In this document: in pieces, positions 43,501-56,374 of the stretch
How the letters are laid out: every line of letters starts with the position of its first letter
Position numbering within the stretch: position 1 is the first letter of the stretch
Assembly (NCBI GenBank): GCA_914767715.1
Contig: OU612072.1
Location: 16,988,001-17,052,000 of the forward strand
Direction of reading: 5' to 3'
DNA from: Membranipora membranacea
Lineage: Eukaryota > Bryozoa > Gymnolaemata > Cheilostomatida > Membraniporidae
DNA: 64,000 nt
Translations under genes and position numbers: made by a program
Notes under the pieces: generated by a model
What the model was told of the DNA's origin: nothing
What the model saw: the letters and a program-made list of their open reading frames with translations, nothing else
The model's database searches: none

Positions 43501-46500
43501 TTCAATTATATCAATTAGTTACTGTCTGGCTTAAGTTTAAGTTTAAAATTAAATCATAGTCATTGAACCACTGCATAGTTTGGCTACTAGGTGTAACAGT
43601 GTAATTGTTATAACAAAACAAAAAATATACCAGCTGTTGTTTACTTTAAACAATTTTCAAACAATTTTTCTCCATGTTCTAAAAGATAATCACTATTGTA
43701 ACACAATAGTTACTATGATAAGCTTGTTTTTCAAGCCTGCATCGTAATTGTATTGTAATATAGTGCAGCCCTTGATCTGATCAATATATTACAGAACTAC
43801 TGCATAGCGTTATCCAAAACTCTATTTCCCTTGTAATGAGAAAGCTAATTACATTACATACACTTGTCATGTCCGTTAAAGTTCCCCAATGTGTAATTGT
43901 TCAAGTGGAATGCTGAAGGATTATGATTTTTTTTTCACTCTTCATCAACAATTTTACTTGTAAAAGCAGCATTGTGTTCGGAGGGAACGTAGAAATTATT
44001 TAGTCTTGGCCATCATATATATAAGAAACTGTGACCCTGTGTTAAATTTGGTTGTCTGCACTTTAGAGCATTTATTAGCTTGACGAGAGGTCCTGACTTC
44101 AAGCTAAGCCCTGGTTCAGAAAATGATTGTGTGGTTCGAAACAACTTTGGTACGACAATTGAGCATTGTCACACGGCTACTTTTTTGTTTCGACCAAAGA
44201 CAGCAAAAGAAGTAGCCGTGTGACAAAGCTAATGGAAACTACTATAAAATAGATTAAGATGATTTTAGATCAAGCCTATCTGTCTGATGACAGGGTCCCT
44301 TCATCTGGTTTTTTTCTGAGTCAGATGATGATAACATGGACTGTCAACAGTTTTATCGACTGTCAAAATTAGCGCTTTAGATTGAAGCCACAATACTTAG
44401 TTAATCAGTATTTCATCTGATAGTGTTTTTGAGCAAAAAAGGGAAAAATCATAGCAATGAGTTTAGGAGTGAAAAAAAACAGATTTTTCAAGTGACTGAA
44501 GATGGTTCTGTTTAATACTTTGTGTAGCACCTTTCTGCACCCTTGACTGTAAATATATAATATATTATGCTGAGACAATTCTTGATATTACACAAATGTT
44601 TTGATGACAGTAGGCAATTTATGCCCAATATGCTAGTTGAAAATTTATAAAGGTTGATATTGAACAATCATTCAAGTTCCTTTTCTTTTCCATCCTTCAG
44701 GAAACATACAGAGTTTCTCAATAATTGCGATAGTATGACTAACTACAGACCAGCATGTGCTACCGGTACCAGTGTATGACATTCATTGCCAAGAATATTG
44801 ATGGCTTTTTATTATTTATGTGATAATAACTTTATATACCCAAATATGTTCTTGCATGGAGTTTTGAAATTTGTGTGGATCCATGAGGGCATTCCTAGGC
44901 ACCCATGAATCGCATACAGTATATTATTATCACGCCTTTGTGTTAATATTTGCAGGTGCGAGGGACACAGTTATTAACCCTAAGGTAAATAACATGCTGA
45001 ACGCCTACGAGAATGCTAAGCATCCCCTATTCATGATCTCAGACGCGGGTATAAGAAGTAAGTACCATTCTATGAAAATCTCACATAATTATTTCTATGG
45101 AGGTGTTGCCTTGTGAGAAACCCAGAAGTGGGTTTTTCTATAGTCTGTTTGTAAGTACCGTACCATGAAAAGCTCACATCATTATTTTTCTTGGGATTTA
45201 CCTGTGAGAAACCCAGAAGTGGGTTTTTCCAGCCGGGTTATAGTCTGTTCGTACTGTTGAACCACAGAACCACAGGCAGTAGGATGCCCTTCCTGATATC
45301 ACCGTAATTCTGCTGGGGATCGAACATGGGGCCACTTACTGAGAGACATTGTTTTAACCTTTGAACTACAACCATGATGGTGGTACCATACTAAGGTTGT
45401 GACATCAAGTGACTTGGTCTTGTCGCAAAATTCACAATGTTCCCTCTCTGAGAGGTTGCGAGCTCCTGAATTCACTCAACTATAGATGATCCAAATTTGT
45501 TGGTCATTGAAGAGAGGGGTTTGTGAAGATCGCCATTTCATTCAAGAAATCACACTTTATATTTTGATAGTTTTGAGGTATAGAAATCCTTGAAGAGATT
45601 TGAGGGAATTTATTTGCATGTCGGTTTGTTTCTTGAGATTGGCATAACCAGGTCATTTCACTAGCAAGGCACGGCTCATGTGTGCTTTGTACACCAATCC
45701 TAAGAGTCAATTTATGTCTACATGCTTGGTGTTTTATGTAGGGAGAGAGTTTTGGTTTTGGATGGAGCGCCAATTATTGTCTGTAGCCTTCTTATATCTA
45801 TCTATTCTTGTCACGCGGTCATGTGGCTGTTTGAAAAACAAAAATGTGGCCGCTCGGTTAACAACTAGCTAACCGAGCGTATAATGAACTAGGGATAATC
45901 TCTATGGACAAGGAAATAAATCTTAAATAGACTGTATAAATACTTTTTCCCTGGCCGACTTCCAAATTACCCTATATACATATTTCTTCGTGTTGGCTTA
46001 GTCCCCTAAGTATGATTAATTCTGCTTGAGCATGTGACAGTCAGTTACCTGAGTGTTGGTTAAATGGTAATATCCTACATTCTTGAGGTGAATTTCTTCA
46101 CAATAAATTATTTGAATAGATGCATGAATGACTCTTGATCGAAGATACAAAATACCTGAGAATCATTTGGTTGACATATAGCGGTTCATTGAGCTTTTAA
46201 AAAATGTACATTAACTGTCAATGGATAATGAATGGAAAGTTTAATATTTCAGTGATAGTAAAAGCAGAGTAGATAACCGGATAACATACACTGGGCAACG
46301 CTACGCCAGCATAGAGTGGTCATTTTACTATTAGTATGGTTATCTTATCAGTTAGTTCAATGACTATTCGTTTGTTAGCAACGCAGGAGAGTTAATCTCT
46401 CTAGATAAAATTTCTCGTATCTTTGCTGAACATTTGTAGTGGTCCTTTCACTGGTCTATCGTCGGTCAGTAAAATGTCACAATTTCCATTGGAGGCTATA

Positions 46501-49500
46501 ATAACTGACTCTAACTACAATCTTGCCGGGCATTTTACGCTGTAATCAGTTTGTTTGTTTGCCTGCCATGATAAGGCCTAATATCAGGCTGTGTACTGCG
46601 CCCCCACACTGAAGCATATCGACGCCCACCCCCTAATCATGCAGAGTGTGTTGCCTTCAGCCAAGGTAACAACTTTGTTCATTATAAAATAAGTTGCACC
46701 TCAGCGTTGGGCTCTAATAAATATGCAGTATAATCGGTGCCAGCAATAGTGATGAACTACCTGCCCAAACTCCTCAGATAGACTAGTTTAACTTTCCCAT
46801 TCCATAATGAAATACTACTACCAGCTATCCTGGCACAGTTTGAGCACATCGCTCCTCGGGGCTCGGCTCTAAAAATGTGCATCGAGATACCTGTAGTAGT
46901 TATGAGGATACAAGCTCCTCAGATAGACCCTTTGTTGACATGTTTTGCTTTGCAGTCAGGTTACATCCCTTTTACGAGCAGTCCAGTCCTGTGCATTTTG
47001 AGTCTTTGTCTACATGACAAGTTGTTATGCCTCAGAGGAATGTTTCATTACTTATTAATGAAAAATATCAAAGGATGTGAGCTTGTGAAAAGTATGTGTG
47101 ATTGTGATGCAGCTTATTTTAGATTATTTATGCGTTTTAGTGATAAAGTGAGCTGCAGCGTCTAGAGTCTAAAGTTTATAGTACATTTTTACACATGGAT
47201 TCTACTAGCCATGTTGTCATGAAATATGCTAGTTACCTACTTATTGACCTCTTGTTGTTATGTTAAGACTGGTTAACATTGTCCCAGATAGCGTTGAGAT
47301 GGCATATGGGATACTGATCCCAAACGGGAAAGTTTGTATGCGTGAAACTTTCCTGTACTGACCCAGACCCATTTTTATAGCTGGGATTGTGTCGTATTTG
47401 TGTTCACATTGTCTTGGATAGCTCTCTGGGTTGGCTGTCTGAGACAATGTGAACCAGGCTTTAGAGGTTGCAGTATCTCTTATCTGTTCTTATTATTAGA
47501 GCTCAAGCACTTCAAGACAACAAGAGTGTGTTTAAGATGCACACGCTGGTGCAAATCAATGTCTTATTTTGGAAACGGTAAAGTCGTTCTCTTGACTGAC
47601 TATCAAGAGGCATCAATCAGAAAGACAAGCTGGACGGCCATTCCATTTCATATTGTAACAATGGCACAATCTGTTTGGTTTGTTGGCGACCTCATTATCC
47701 TGAAGATTTATCAGCAATTAGCCATCGGTTATGGTAAACTATGTCCGGCCATCTGGCAGTGTCATATCACTATCTCAAATTCACTCAGCGCGAGTACCAT
47801 CAAAAGAAATTTGGTATGACGATTGGAGTTCAATTTTTATAGTTAGGGGCGGTACATGTTAGGTCCTTGCACTAAATTGGCTCTGATGATCAGAGATACA
47901 CATGATGATAGTAATATCGAAGTCAGTGTGCCCACACCAGCAACATGGGTAAAGTCTGAGATCTCAAACCCGCTACACTACAGATATCTCGTTTTGATAT
48001 GTCATTTATATAGCCAGACGTTTCACCTTTCTTTGTGTATTTTACAGTGAAGCCCAACACTCTGAGAGACATGGTGGGTCACATGACAGATAAGGTTGGC
48101 ATCGTACACCAGGTGCCCCTCATGTGTGATGGAGATCTGAGCTTCTCTAGAAAAGTAGAACAGGTGAGAGGAGGGTGACAGGAGTACCTGACAGGTTTAA
48201 TGTCATCCTTTAAAGGCTAACTAAAGACCAATGCATGTTATAGTCCTGGGCATTTACTTATGATAAAGTATTGTCAGATTTGTATGGTAAATAAATTCGA
48301 TGCACTTTTCGGTATGAATTATTGGAGTGGAAAAAGTGTCTTCCAGGTGCTTGTTTCTTCCGGGTTACTGTGTCGTCATCATAATGCAGAGAATGAGTGT
48401 TACCTTCCCTGGTGGAAGGTACTCTTTTCACCTTCAAAAGTTCATGTCACTTACAGCATTGAATTTTTTTACCATGCAAATCTGACACAGATTTATCATA
48501 AGTAACTGCCTGACTATAACATGCTTTGGGTAGTCTTTAATCAATGAACTAGTTCATTGCTTTAATGTCATCATTTAATGGTACTTTGGAAAAAATGAAA
48601 CATTAAGTCCATTTGGAAGAAATATGTCCCATGGCTGGGACCACATAAAGTGAATAAAGCAATTTTAGATTTATTAATCACTGACCGAATTCATCATTAC
48701 CCAATGTGTTGTTGTACACTGAGAGAATTTTGTTCGATTATGATTTGACTGTGCGGTTATTAATTTTAAACATGTGAAATGATTTGGGGAGATGATATTA
48801 CCAATTCGTTATTCCAATTTGTTGGTCTACTGAACCATGTATTTGGGTGCAGTGCATAAAGCTGCACATACGTTTTCTTTCCTTCTCTTGAGCCTCAGTA
48901 CGCAGTACAAAGACATATCAGGTCTAATCTGAGTACTAAGCCTTGTTTGTTATCCGAAATGTTTTTATGAAATCGGGAGTTGCCCATTCAATGTACACGA
49001 GAGGACTATTCCCAATTACATTCACTTATACCAGGCTGGGATCCACCCTCCCTTGCCATACTTGATATTCGTTTTCCTTCACAATTTGATGTCATACAAA
49101 AGTGAGCATTCTGAATGTCCATGCCAAATCTGTACCCACTATGTAGACAATGAAAAAAATATGGCCAAACCAAGGAGTTTGAGTCTGTACTTCCCTGGCC
49201 AAACTGTGAAAAATAAAAACATTGGTCATGCAAACAACAACAAAAATTAAATTATATCTCACTTAATATATAGTTTTTTAATGTAGTTGTGGTTTGGAGG
49301 TGCCCACGCCAGAGTGTACATGTCAGCTAACGCCTTCGGTATAAACTGTATGACGAGTATGTCGTGTATATTCCGTAAGAAGATACTGGATGATGAGGGA
49401 GGGCTGGCTACTCTTGGTAGTTACCTGGGCGAGGATTACTTCTTAGCTCAACTCATCATAAACAAGTAAGTTAAAGCTATAGTTGCGCCTCCCCATATTT

Positions 49501-52500
49501 GGTATCGTTTCGAAGGTCTCAGGCTAATTGAGAGCAATGTGCAACAGTTGAAGCTATTAGCTTGACTTGAAATTCTGCTCAACTTTTCGCAACCACAAAG
49601 GTTGTCCACTCTTTTATGAGATTTGAGAGGATAACTCTAATTCCAAGCTTCTCACGAGACATCAGTTAATGTTACGGCGAAAGGAACTAATTACGTAGTC
49701 AAATATACCCACAATTCAATTTAGGTTCCTCCTTTGCTGGTCAGTGAATTGCATGATGGGATATTGGTTTTTGTATGATGAGATTAGGTTTTTAGCCGTA
49801 CCTGACTCTACACACAAAATTTAACCTAGATCCAAGTGACTGACTAGCATTCCAAAGGATCAATCGTGCATTGCTTGTCATCTTAATTTTGAATTTGAAC
49901 CAGCTTAGATGACATCATATCAACTAGCTAGACTGCGCTTACATTGTATCACTTCACTTTGAAATGCTGTAAGGCCGGATTGAAAATTATGAAATAGTTG
50001 AATGTGTTGATTTAAACTGATAGTTTGAAATTGAACAAAACGGGTGCCAGATTTCCATGAATGGTTTGGCACATTCACCATTTTAGTTTCTTTGCAGTTT
50101 AAGTTCTAACCAAGCCCTTATGATGGAGACACCAGGCGCTCTTACACTCACAGCATTCCAAAAGTCTTTCAATGACTCACCACCTATGCAAGATGCTCCT
50201 TATACACTAGCTTTCTTGACAAGCTTTGTTGTGGGGGTTGTTCCCCCTCCCCCTCACCAAACAAAGCTTGTCAAGACAGGCTAATAATACACTTCACTCT
50301 TTACTTCATGACTTATAGATCTCGCATTATAGTTTGATGCACAGCATTCTATAGCTTTAATCCACACTGTGTGACTTTGATTTTAGTCCTAAAGCTACCA
50401 AAATGGGTCATCCCAAAAGGTATGTCCATGTCACACTAGACCAAGTTCGATCCAGTTTGCCTCCATTCAGAATAGCTTCCCCTGCACTGATCAGCGGAAG
50501 GGGAGCGAACTCCAATGTAGGGAAGCTGTGTCGAACTTCGTCTATGGCAACACTCACATAGATATCTGCCATAGCGACACAATTCAGAACCTCACCATTG
50601 ATGTACTTTGTGCATGCTGTGTTAAAGTCACTATGCAGAAAGGCTAAACTACGGTCCACTCTTTCAAGAACAGTCTTGATTTTGAAGTATCCCCAATACG
50701 ACCGGCTTGAGTTACAACTTTAACAGTTAAATCTCCTGATTCTGAATGATAACAACAAATACGGCCGGCCGAAGTCGCAGGCAATCATTATGAATAGACC
50801 AAGTCCTGTGGTTTTATCTTAAATGCAGACATCAATGATTGTGCAGTGCTCACATAATTTAAAGCGCAAGCATCAACATCAAACTAGTGTACCTGCTCGA
50901 CAGTTTATTGTTTATTGTCACTAAAATGCTACCAGGTCTTGACATGTGAAGATATCTGCCCAACCAGTTCAGCTATGACTCATATCTAGCTTGATTCTTT
51001 TTTTCTTCTCCTAAATTATAAGTTAATGTTTGGTTCTGTCAAACAGTTGCTTGTTCAGCTTAAAGTCCATCTTGACTACTCTGTCAAAGTTATCCTCCCC
51101 TTCCCTTTGACTAATATTACAACTCAATATTACGAGTGTTACTCATCACTGCTGTTACAAGGTCTCACTCAACAAATCACTGTCCAATTGCTGTGCCAAA
51201 TGGTTATGAAGAGAGAAATCTTTGAAAGGATTTCCATAGCACGGCCATTTTGGAATTTTATCAAAATATCCTCATCACTCAACACAGCACTCCGTGTATT
51301 CCCACGTTACACCTGCATTTGATTGTGGATTTGTGATTCAAGTACGATTTCGATTCAACGCTGTTAATCTTCTTGATTTCCTCTGGCATGGGTCTTACGG
51401 CTTAGTCTCTAATTTCTTTGGTCTGTAATTTCTGCTGCGTCGGCCATCATTAAAACACCAATTTAAACATAATTATGGTAATATGACAACTGTCTGGGCC
51501 CTGTTATACTTCCGCTCAGATCAAAACAGTTCCCCTCTATAAACTTGTCCCATTGGCTTGACTACCTGCCGTTGGTGTAACAACTTTAGTTTTTCACTAA
51601 TGATAACATGTTCTTAAAGTGTCTAGGAAAGCAAAAGACAACCACTGTTCATATCAAAGCTTTGCCATGGCAATGAACAAAAAAATTAATTTTTTTTCTC
51701 AGCAGGACATTATTGAATGATATCATCCATTTCAAAGTGCGTAAACCCAGGGTCTAGAGTATGTTATCTCCCCTGTAACAGATTCATACTAAAATGATGA
51801 TCAACCTACACCATAACAATAAGCCTAGTCCTGGATTGCCTAGGGCAGTTACAAGGCTACTCTACTTACACTAGAAATTATCAAAAACAGTATTGGACAA
51901 AGGTAGCGTAGTAGTCAATGAAATTTTTGTTTTGATCTGTGACAGGGGAGATAATATACTCTAGACCCTTCTAGACACTAGGTTTTCAAACTTTAAAGTA
52001 GATTACATCATTTTTGTTCATTGTTATGGCAGAGCTTTGATATGAACAGTGGTTGATTTTTGCTTTCCTAGACACTTTGAACATAAATAAAACACCAAAC
52101 AAAAGTTAATATGCCACCAAGTATCGTCCTCAATCAAATTGACTGCTAATCAATTTTTTCAAATGACTAGAATATATGTTCGTTGTGAGGACCACTAGAG
52201 TTGTGTCCTCTCTGAAACAGACCATTTTGATGGATATAACTTTGTGTATTTGTAGAGGTTGGAGGATTGTACTTAGTACTGAGCCAGCTCTTCAGAACTC
52301 AGGAATCAGTTCTATCAAATCATTCCAAGCCAGAATGATGAGGTGAGTTATTATTTTTGCCTGCTCTGCGCAAACTATGCGCTTGTCATCAATATAATCT
52401 CGACACGGTCTTCAGGAGGTGCAATACAAGAGACAAGCACTTCCTGTAGACTTTGACATCATAATGCAGAGAATAAGAGTTACCTTCTCTCATGAGAGGC

Positions 52501-53692
52501 ACTTTTTCCACCATCAATAATTCATGTCAAGTTGAGCATAAAGCATTAAATTTTTTTTCCATGCAAATCTGACACAACTTTGTCATCATGAGTAACTGCC
52601 TGACTAAATCATGTATTGGTTTTTGGGTAGTCTTAACACCAGAATTAGAATATCTAATTTACATTTATATGTATTTCTGGTTTTATTTTTAGATGGATGT
52701 ACCTGCGGTTCACCCAGATACCTGTGTTATTAGTATTAGAACCTATACAAGAGCATATAGTCCTAGGACCGCTGACCGCACTAGCATTCTACTACTTATT
52801 TAATGTACCTGTGTATATATTCCTACCTGCTCACTTTATACTCTGGCCATTGGCAGACTATCTTCTACTTACTGTGTTACAGGTGAGTCCTCCAGCCCAG
52901 TTTGATATGTGTTTTCCTTCTTTCGGAGTTGCTTCCCCAAGCAAATCCGAATGAAGGCACACTTGAGTCGATGGGTATGCATTCAGATGCCCCTTATTTG
53001 TTGTAGAATTGAAGGAACTGTGAATATGTTCAACTGAAAGCGAGCTCAATGAGGCTTACAGTCAGATGCTTTGGTCTAAACCGTTAACGTTACCAAAACT
53101 AATTGATGCTTGTAGATTTAATTAATTTGATCAGCCACATTTTATTTGAAATCGCAGAGGTTGGACTTTATGAGCAGATGGATTTTTTCACTCAGTATCA
53201 CAAGAGAGGAAACTACTCTGGAGGCTCGTTTTTGCAAAAGGGAAATTCAGGGAGACAGATTTTATCTCCTTTTGTGACCTTTTGAATTCCCTCTCTTATC
53301 CCGTCCTGTTTTTATGGTACTACAGTGGGAGTTGCGTTGCTTTAACCCACTAATCTTTGAGTTTAGACTGTGCAGTGGTGAATCATTTACCGCTAATTCC
53401 TCATTCTTGTGTTCATGCAAGAGTAAAATTTTCAGGCTACATGCGCTGATTTTTGCAAAAAGAAAATGCATATCTGTTTCATTGAATAATCACTTATTTT
53501 ATATTGTAGAATAAAAAGCCATCCTATTCTATATGTGCCTATTTGTGGGCTTGGATATTCAGAGAATTGTCCCCCCTCTACTTAATACCGCGAGTACTAA
53601 GGACTCGGAATGTCACCTGGGCAGGTAAACAGTTTGTAGTCCGGTACGGAGGTATAGCTGAGCGGGTACTAGACGATAAACTCATCGCGTAG
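40555..53692 (+). CDS. UGCG: Ceramide glucosyltransferase (GT21)
   Basis: Nine exons: 40555-40661, 41310-41451, 42677-42782, 44956-45057, 48048-48163, 49287-49465, 52256-52342, 52693-52882 and 53510-53692. They sum to 1212 nt (403 residues plus stop), near the human 394. The enzyme moves glucose from UDP-glucose to ceramide on the cytosolic face of the Golgi, the first step to most glycosphingolipids. An N-terminal membrane anchor is coded in exon 1 (LSCVMILAWTIVWLLYLAAL). GT21 signatures are present: D1 in ADPNLSDN, D2 in MISDAGIR, D3 in GEDYF, and Q-x-x-x-x-R-W in QARMMRW across exons 7/8. FGINCMTSMSC corresponds to the conserved C..G.SC block. Hydrophobic segments follow in exon 8. The start is the first in-frame ATG; an upstream ATG stops after three codons. 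Confidence 0.96.
42396..42605. repeat. 81-bp tandem repeat, about 2.5 units
   Basis: Units start with GATC-GAATC at 42396, 42477 and 42558. The first two are nearly identical (AGTGCCATAAGAAAGCATCC, GGGCCATAGCCCAGTGTTG); the third is truncated and more diverged. It lies in UGCG intron 2 just before exon 3. Confidence 0.85.
42800..43225. mobile_element. F3-family element flanked by about 100-bp direct repeats
   Basis: Direct repeats at about 42810-42905 and 43125-43220 share ACATTAAT.(A/G)TCAT, AGAATGTATGGTGAT, AGACCCAAAATATTTAGT and ATTGAAAGGCAGT. Between them lies a 220-bp stretch with CCGTAGTTCTAGGGGAGGCAG at one side and CTACCATTTTTCC...CTGCGGCCG at the other, like the element at 62594-62828. 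It lies in UGCG intron 3. Confidence 0.6.
44162..44229. mobile_element. Foldback element, family F2, copy a
   Basis: The arms GTCACACGGCTACTTTTTTG and AAAAGAAGTAGCCGTGTGAC form a near-perfect hairpin of about 68 bp. Related copies lie at 58435, 58705 and 61054. It is in UGCG intron 3. Confidence 0.65.
45040..45235. repeat. Direct duplication spanning the UGCG exon 4 splice donor
   Basis: Copy 1 (from about 45056) and copy 2 (from about 45149) share GTAAGTACC, ATGAAAA.CTCACAT.ATTATTT, TGTGAGAAACCCAGAAGTGG and GTTTTTC, then TATAGTCTGTT. Copy 1 begins at the real donor, so copy 2 carries a second GTAAGTACC. Confidence 0.8.
45240..45385 (-). repeat. Possible tRNA-derived SINE, minus orientation
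   Basis: On the minus strand GGTTGTAGTTCAAAGGTTAAAAC (A-box-like) precedes CATGTTCGATCCCCAGC (B-box-like) at the spacing of a tRNA head. The body (AGGAAGGGCATCC) is unlike families S1 and S2. UGCG intron 4. Confidence 0.4.
48350..48545. repeat. Dispersed repeat R4, copy 1 (UGCG intron 5)
   Basis: It aligns in the same orientation with 52425-52640: TCATAATGCAGAGAAT, GTTACCTTC, CCATGCAAATCTGACACA, AGTAACTGCCTGACTA and TTGGGTAGTCTT. No ORF is conserved. Confidence 0.75.
50437..50543. mobile_element. Foldback element, family F1, copy d
   Basis: CTAGACCAAGTTCGATCC and its partner at the right (GTCGAACTTCGTCTA) are the arms; AGCTTCCCCT and AGGGGAGCGAACTCC are inner arms. UGCG intron 6. Confidence 0.65.
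51612..52083. mobile_element. Foldback element with about 180-bp arms
   Basis: The left arm reads AAAGTGTCTAGGAAAGCAAA, CCACTGTTCATATCAAAGC, AATGAACAAAAA and GGGTCTAGAGTATGTTATC, then TCCCCTGT. The reverse complement of 51940-52083 repeats it with few changes. The centre of about 150 bp is unique. No coding capacity. UGCG intron 6, about 170 bp before exon 7. Confidence 0.8.
52425..52640. repeat. Dispersed repeat R4, copy 2 (UGCG intron 7)
   Basis: Same-orientation partner of 48350-48545. It ends within about 50 bases of the exon 8 acceptor. Confidence 0.75.
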
Positions 53693-53780
53693 TGACACAC
53701 GTAAAACCGTCCTGCAAGGAGGGTGACCGCTATTGTGCCAGAGTACTGTGATGTCAGGAGTTTCTAAGCATTCCACATGC

Positions 53781-53786
53781 AATAAA
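53781..53786 (+). terminator. Possible UGCG polyadenylation signal
   Basis: AATAAA about 90 bases after the stop codon. Confidence 0.5.
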
Positions 53787-53789
53787 CCT

Positions 53790-56370
53790 CACACATGTAA
53801 TGAGTTGTGAGTTAAGGGCTTTAAAAAAACATTCCATGCATTAAAGTGACTGAAGAATAAGTAGGTTAACATGTCTTATGCAGGTCCAAGCATTCCGAAC
53901 TTCCTTCTGATATTTTCTCTCAGAGATCCTAAGAAGTAGCAGTGTCAGATATTTTTATGGATCAATATTTATTTATTGCTCCATGCAACAAAATCACTAT
54001 TCCATACAGATCAACACTCAATGCTATCATCACAAGTTTTTTTGTAATATAGTTGTACAGTTAATAAGATTGAATTTTGATATTACTCCGCTAGTCATTA
54101 CGAAAAAGTTAGGGTATGTTTCGGACTTCAAGCTCATCCAAGAGATGGTACCAAGTTTACTCTCTTTTGCCTGCAAAGAGACGCCAGTTCAGCAACTATT
54201 ACCATACAGTTCCTATTTGGTGATAATACTAGACGTCTGCCTGAGATGCAAAGCAAAGCAATCTCTTATGGCGTTCGAGGTTTGATGGAACTTAATTTCT
54301 CACTTTAGTCATTTCGATTAAAATCTTAGCTAATGGTCTCAAATCCCAGCTGGCTTCAGAGAGTTAGGGTAGGTCCGTAATAACAAAATACATGTAAATA
54401 CGTATGCCTAAGCGAGTATTTATATGTTTCTGGTATTATGTTACAGTCAATATATTGGCTACATTTTAATCCATCTGGTTGTGTTGCTTGAGTTTCCGAC
54501 CTGCTTTGATTGGAGGCAGTACTTGGAACCAACTGGTGTCTATCAAGCTGTTCAGGAACTCAAGCAAAGACTTCATGCCATATAAATCCTCTCTATGGTT
54601 TTTCACTCTATTTCTGTCTTGCCTTCCCCTATAAGAATTCCCTTCTATAATGTTACTGTTTATTTAGTTTAGTGTGCTAAACTTGATTTGATCAGGGGTG
54701 TGGTGCCCACTCCCATAATCTGTAAAGCTGCGGCACTCAAGCTACAGTGATGTTTGCTCTGGTTTTTTGGTTTCATCCCTACAATATTATACAATATTAT
54801 GTTTTGTACAAGAGTTATACAATCTAAGATTTCCTTTTGCAGTTCGATTGTACAGTTCACATCCATTGAAAGCCTACTTAGATGTAACTTTTAACAACTT
54901 AGGTTGTCTCCCCTGTAAGTGATTGAGGCAAAGTTGATCAGCTTATTGTAAAGTTAGTTTCAATGGCTTGCTCATCTGGACTAACTGTTTTGCCGAGTAC
55001 GTTAACCCAAGCCCAGCACAAGTGACCAATTAACACCACAGATACCATGACTTAATTTAAAATCACTGAATTTTATGGTAACTTGCACAAAGTGTGTCCT
55101 GCGTTGTTGTTGTTTTATCCGAGTTGTTTTTTTCTGCTTCATTTAAGATCGATTCTATTCCCAACGATTTTTATTTTTGATACCTTTAATGTCTCCATCT
55201 TTGAAGAATGTCATTTATTACAACTAATACTGTCTGACCGCCATAAATCAAAATAAACTAAACAAGAAATACGATAGTTATTGCAATTGTTCAATATTCT
55301 TGAGCTGACATTATTATATAACCATGTATATAAATGGCTTCGATTGGGATTTATCAGCTCCATCCAAGTGTTTGTTCTGTCACAATGATACATTCAGATT
55401 TCAGAAGTGGTTGGTTAGGGATGAATTGGAATCGGAAAGTATATCCAAAACTCCTCGTTGGAACCAGAGAGGGTGGGACACCCTACCTGTTTGAACAATC
55501 ATAATCAGATACTTAGAGTTGAGTGTGAGTTATCCCTCCTCTTTACCAGGGCTTACAACTCCAAAATCACAGAAATTGACAGCATGATTGGACTCCACTT
55601 ATTTCAACTTGATTCTCGATTGGCGCATGGGTCATGTTAGTGGAGACTATGAGGATACCTATTGCACATGACAAACTGAACTGAACAAGCCAAAAGAAGA
55701 CCAAATCAATGCAGCTGTGCATATTTATTGAGATCAACAAATAGAAAACTTCAAAAATATATATACCTAGAAAACAAATTAACAAAATTCCTTGAATTAC
55801 AAATCAATTAAATAAAAACAACCAAGGGGATTTCGTCTTACTAGAAAATAACATTGTTGTCAATCGATTGTATATAACAGACTGTTACTTATTCCCCATA
55901 ATAAGATGTTAGGTTTCCTCCCCGAATAACTCATACAAAAACAAGCCCTGATGACGTATGACATTGTTTTGTGATAGAAAAACTGTGAAAAATTGTGGAC
56001 ATTAACAATTCAGCCTGTTTTCGAGTTTGCTTTGTGGAAACCACATAACATAGATTAGCAAGTCAACTAATGGAATGGTGGATATTATGTTGAAAATTGC
56101 AAACATTGATAGCTTAAACCAGTCGGACATATAAATTAGAATAATGGAGAATCCTGTCCATTAAATTAGAGTTGTCTACTCTTGTATGATTCGTGAATAA
56201 TTTTGTACGAGACATAATGATATAGATATCGCATAATCAACTAAGCCTTATAGAACATTACTACCATCAATGTGGACACTGTATATGTATATGTGTATGA
56301 ATAAAGTGTTTTCTTGAATGTTTCCTGAAGGATGAGGGAATTGCACATATATATATATGGATGGTTCACT
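53790..56370. other. Intergenic stretch between convergent UGCG and PPP1R14-like genes
   Basis: ORFs up to 100 codons occur (53983-54285, +), but none has a recognisable domain or splice context. An AATAAA on the + strand at about 56299 has no assigned gene. No repeat family member was noticed. Confidence 0.5.
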
Positions 56371-56374
56371 TTCA

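Noticed and set aside
46875-47165. 96-codon + ORF and the 139-codon + ORF at 47400-47819 in UGCG intron 4
   Set aside because: Open frames without domain or splice signals; residue pattern does not look conserved.
53983-54285. 100-codon + ORF downstream of UGCG
   Set aside because: No recognisable domain; begins inside the presumed 3' region after the polyadenylation signal.
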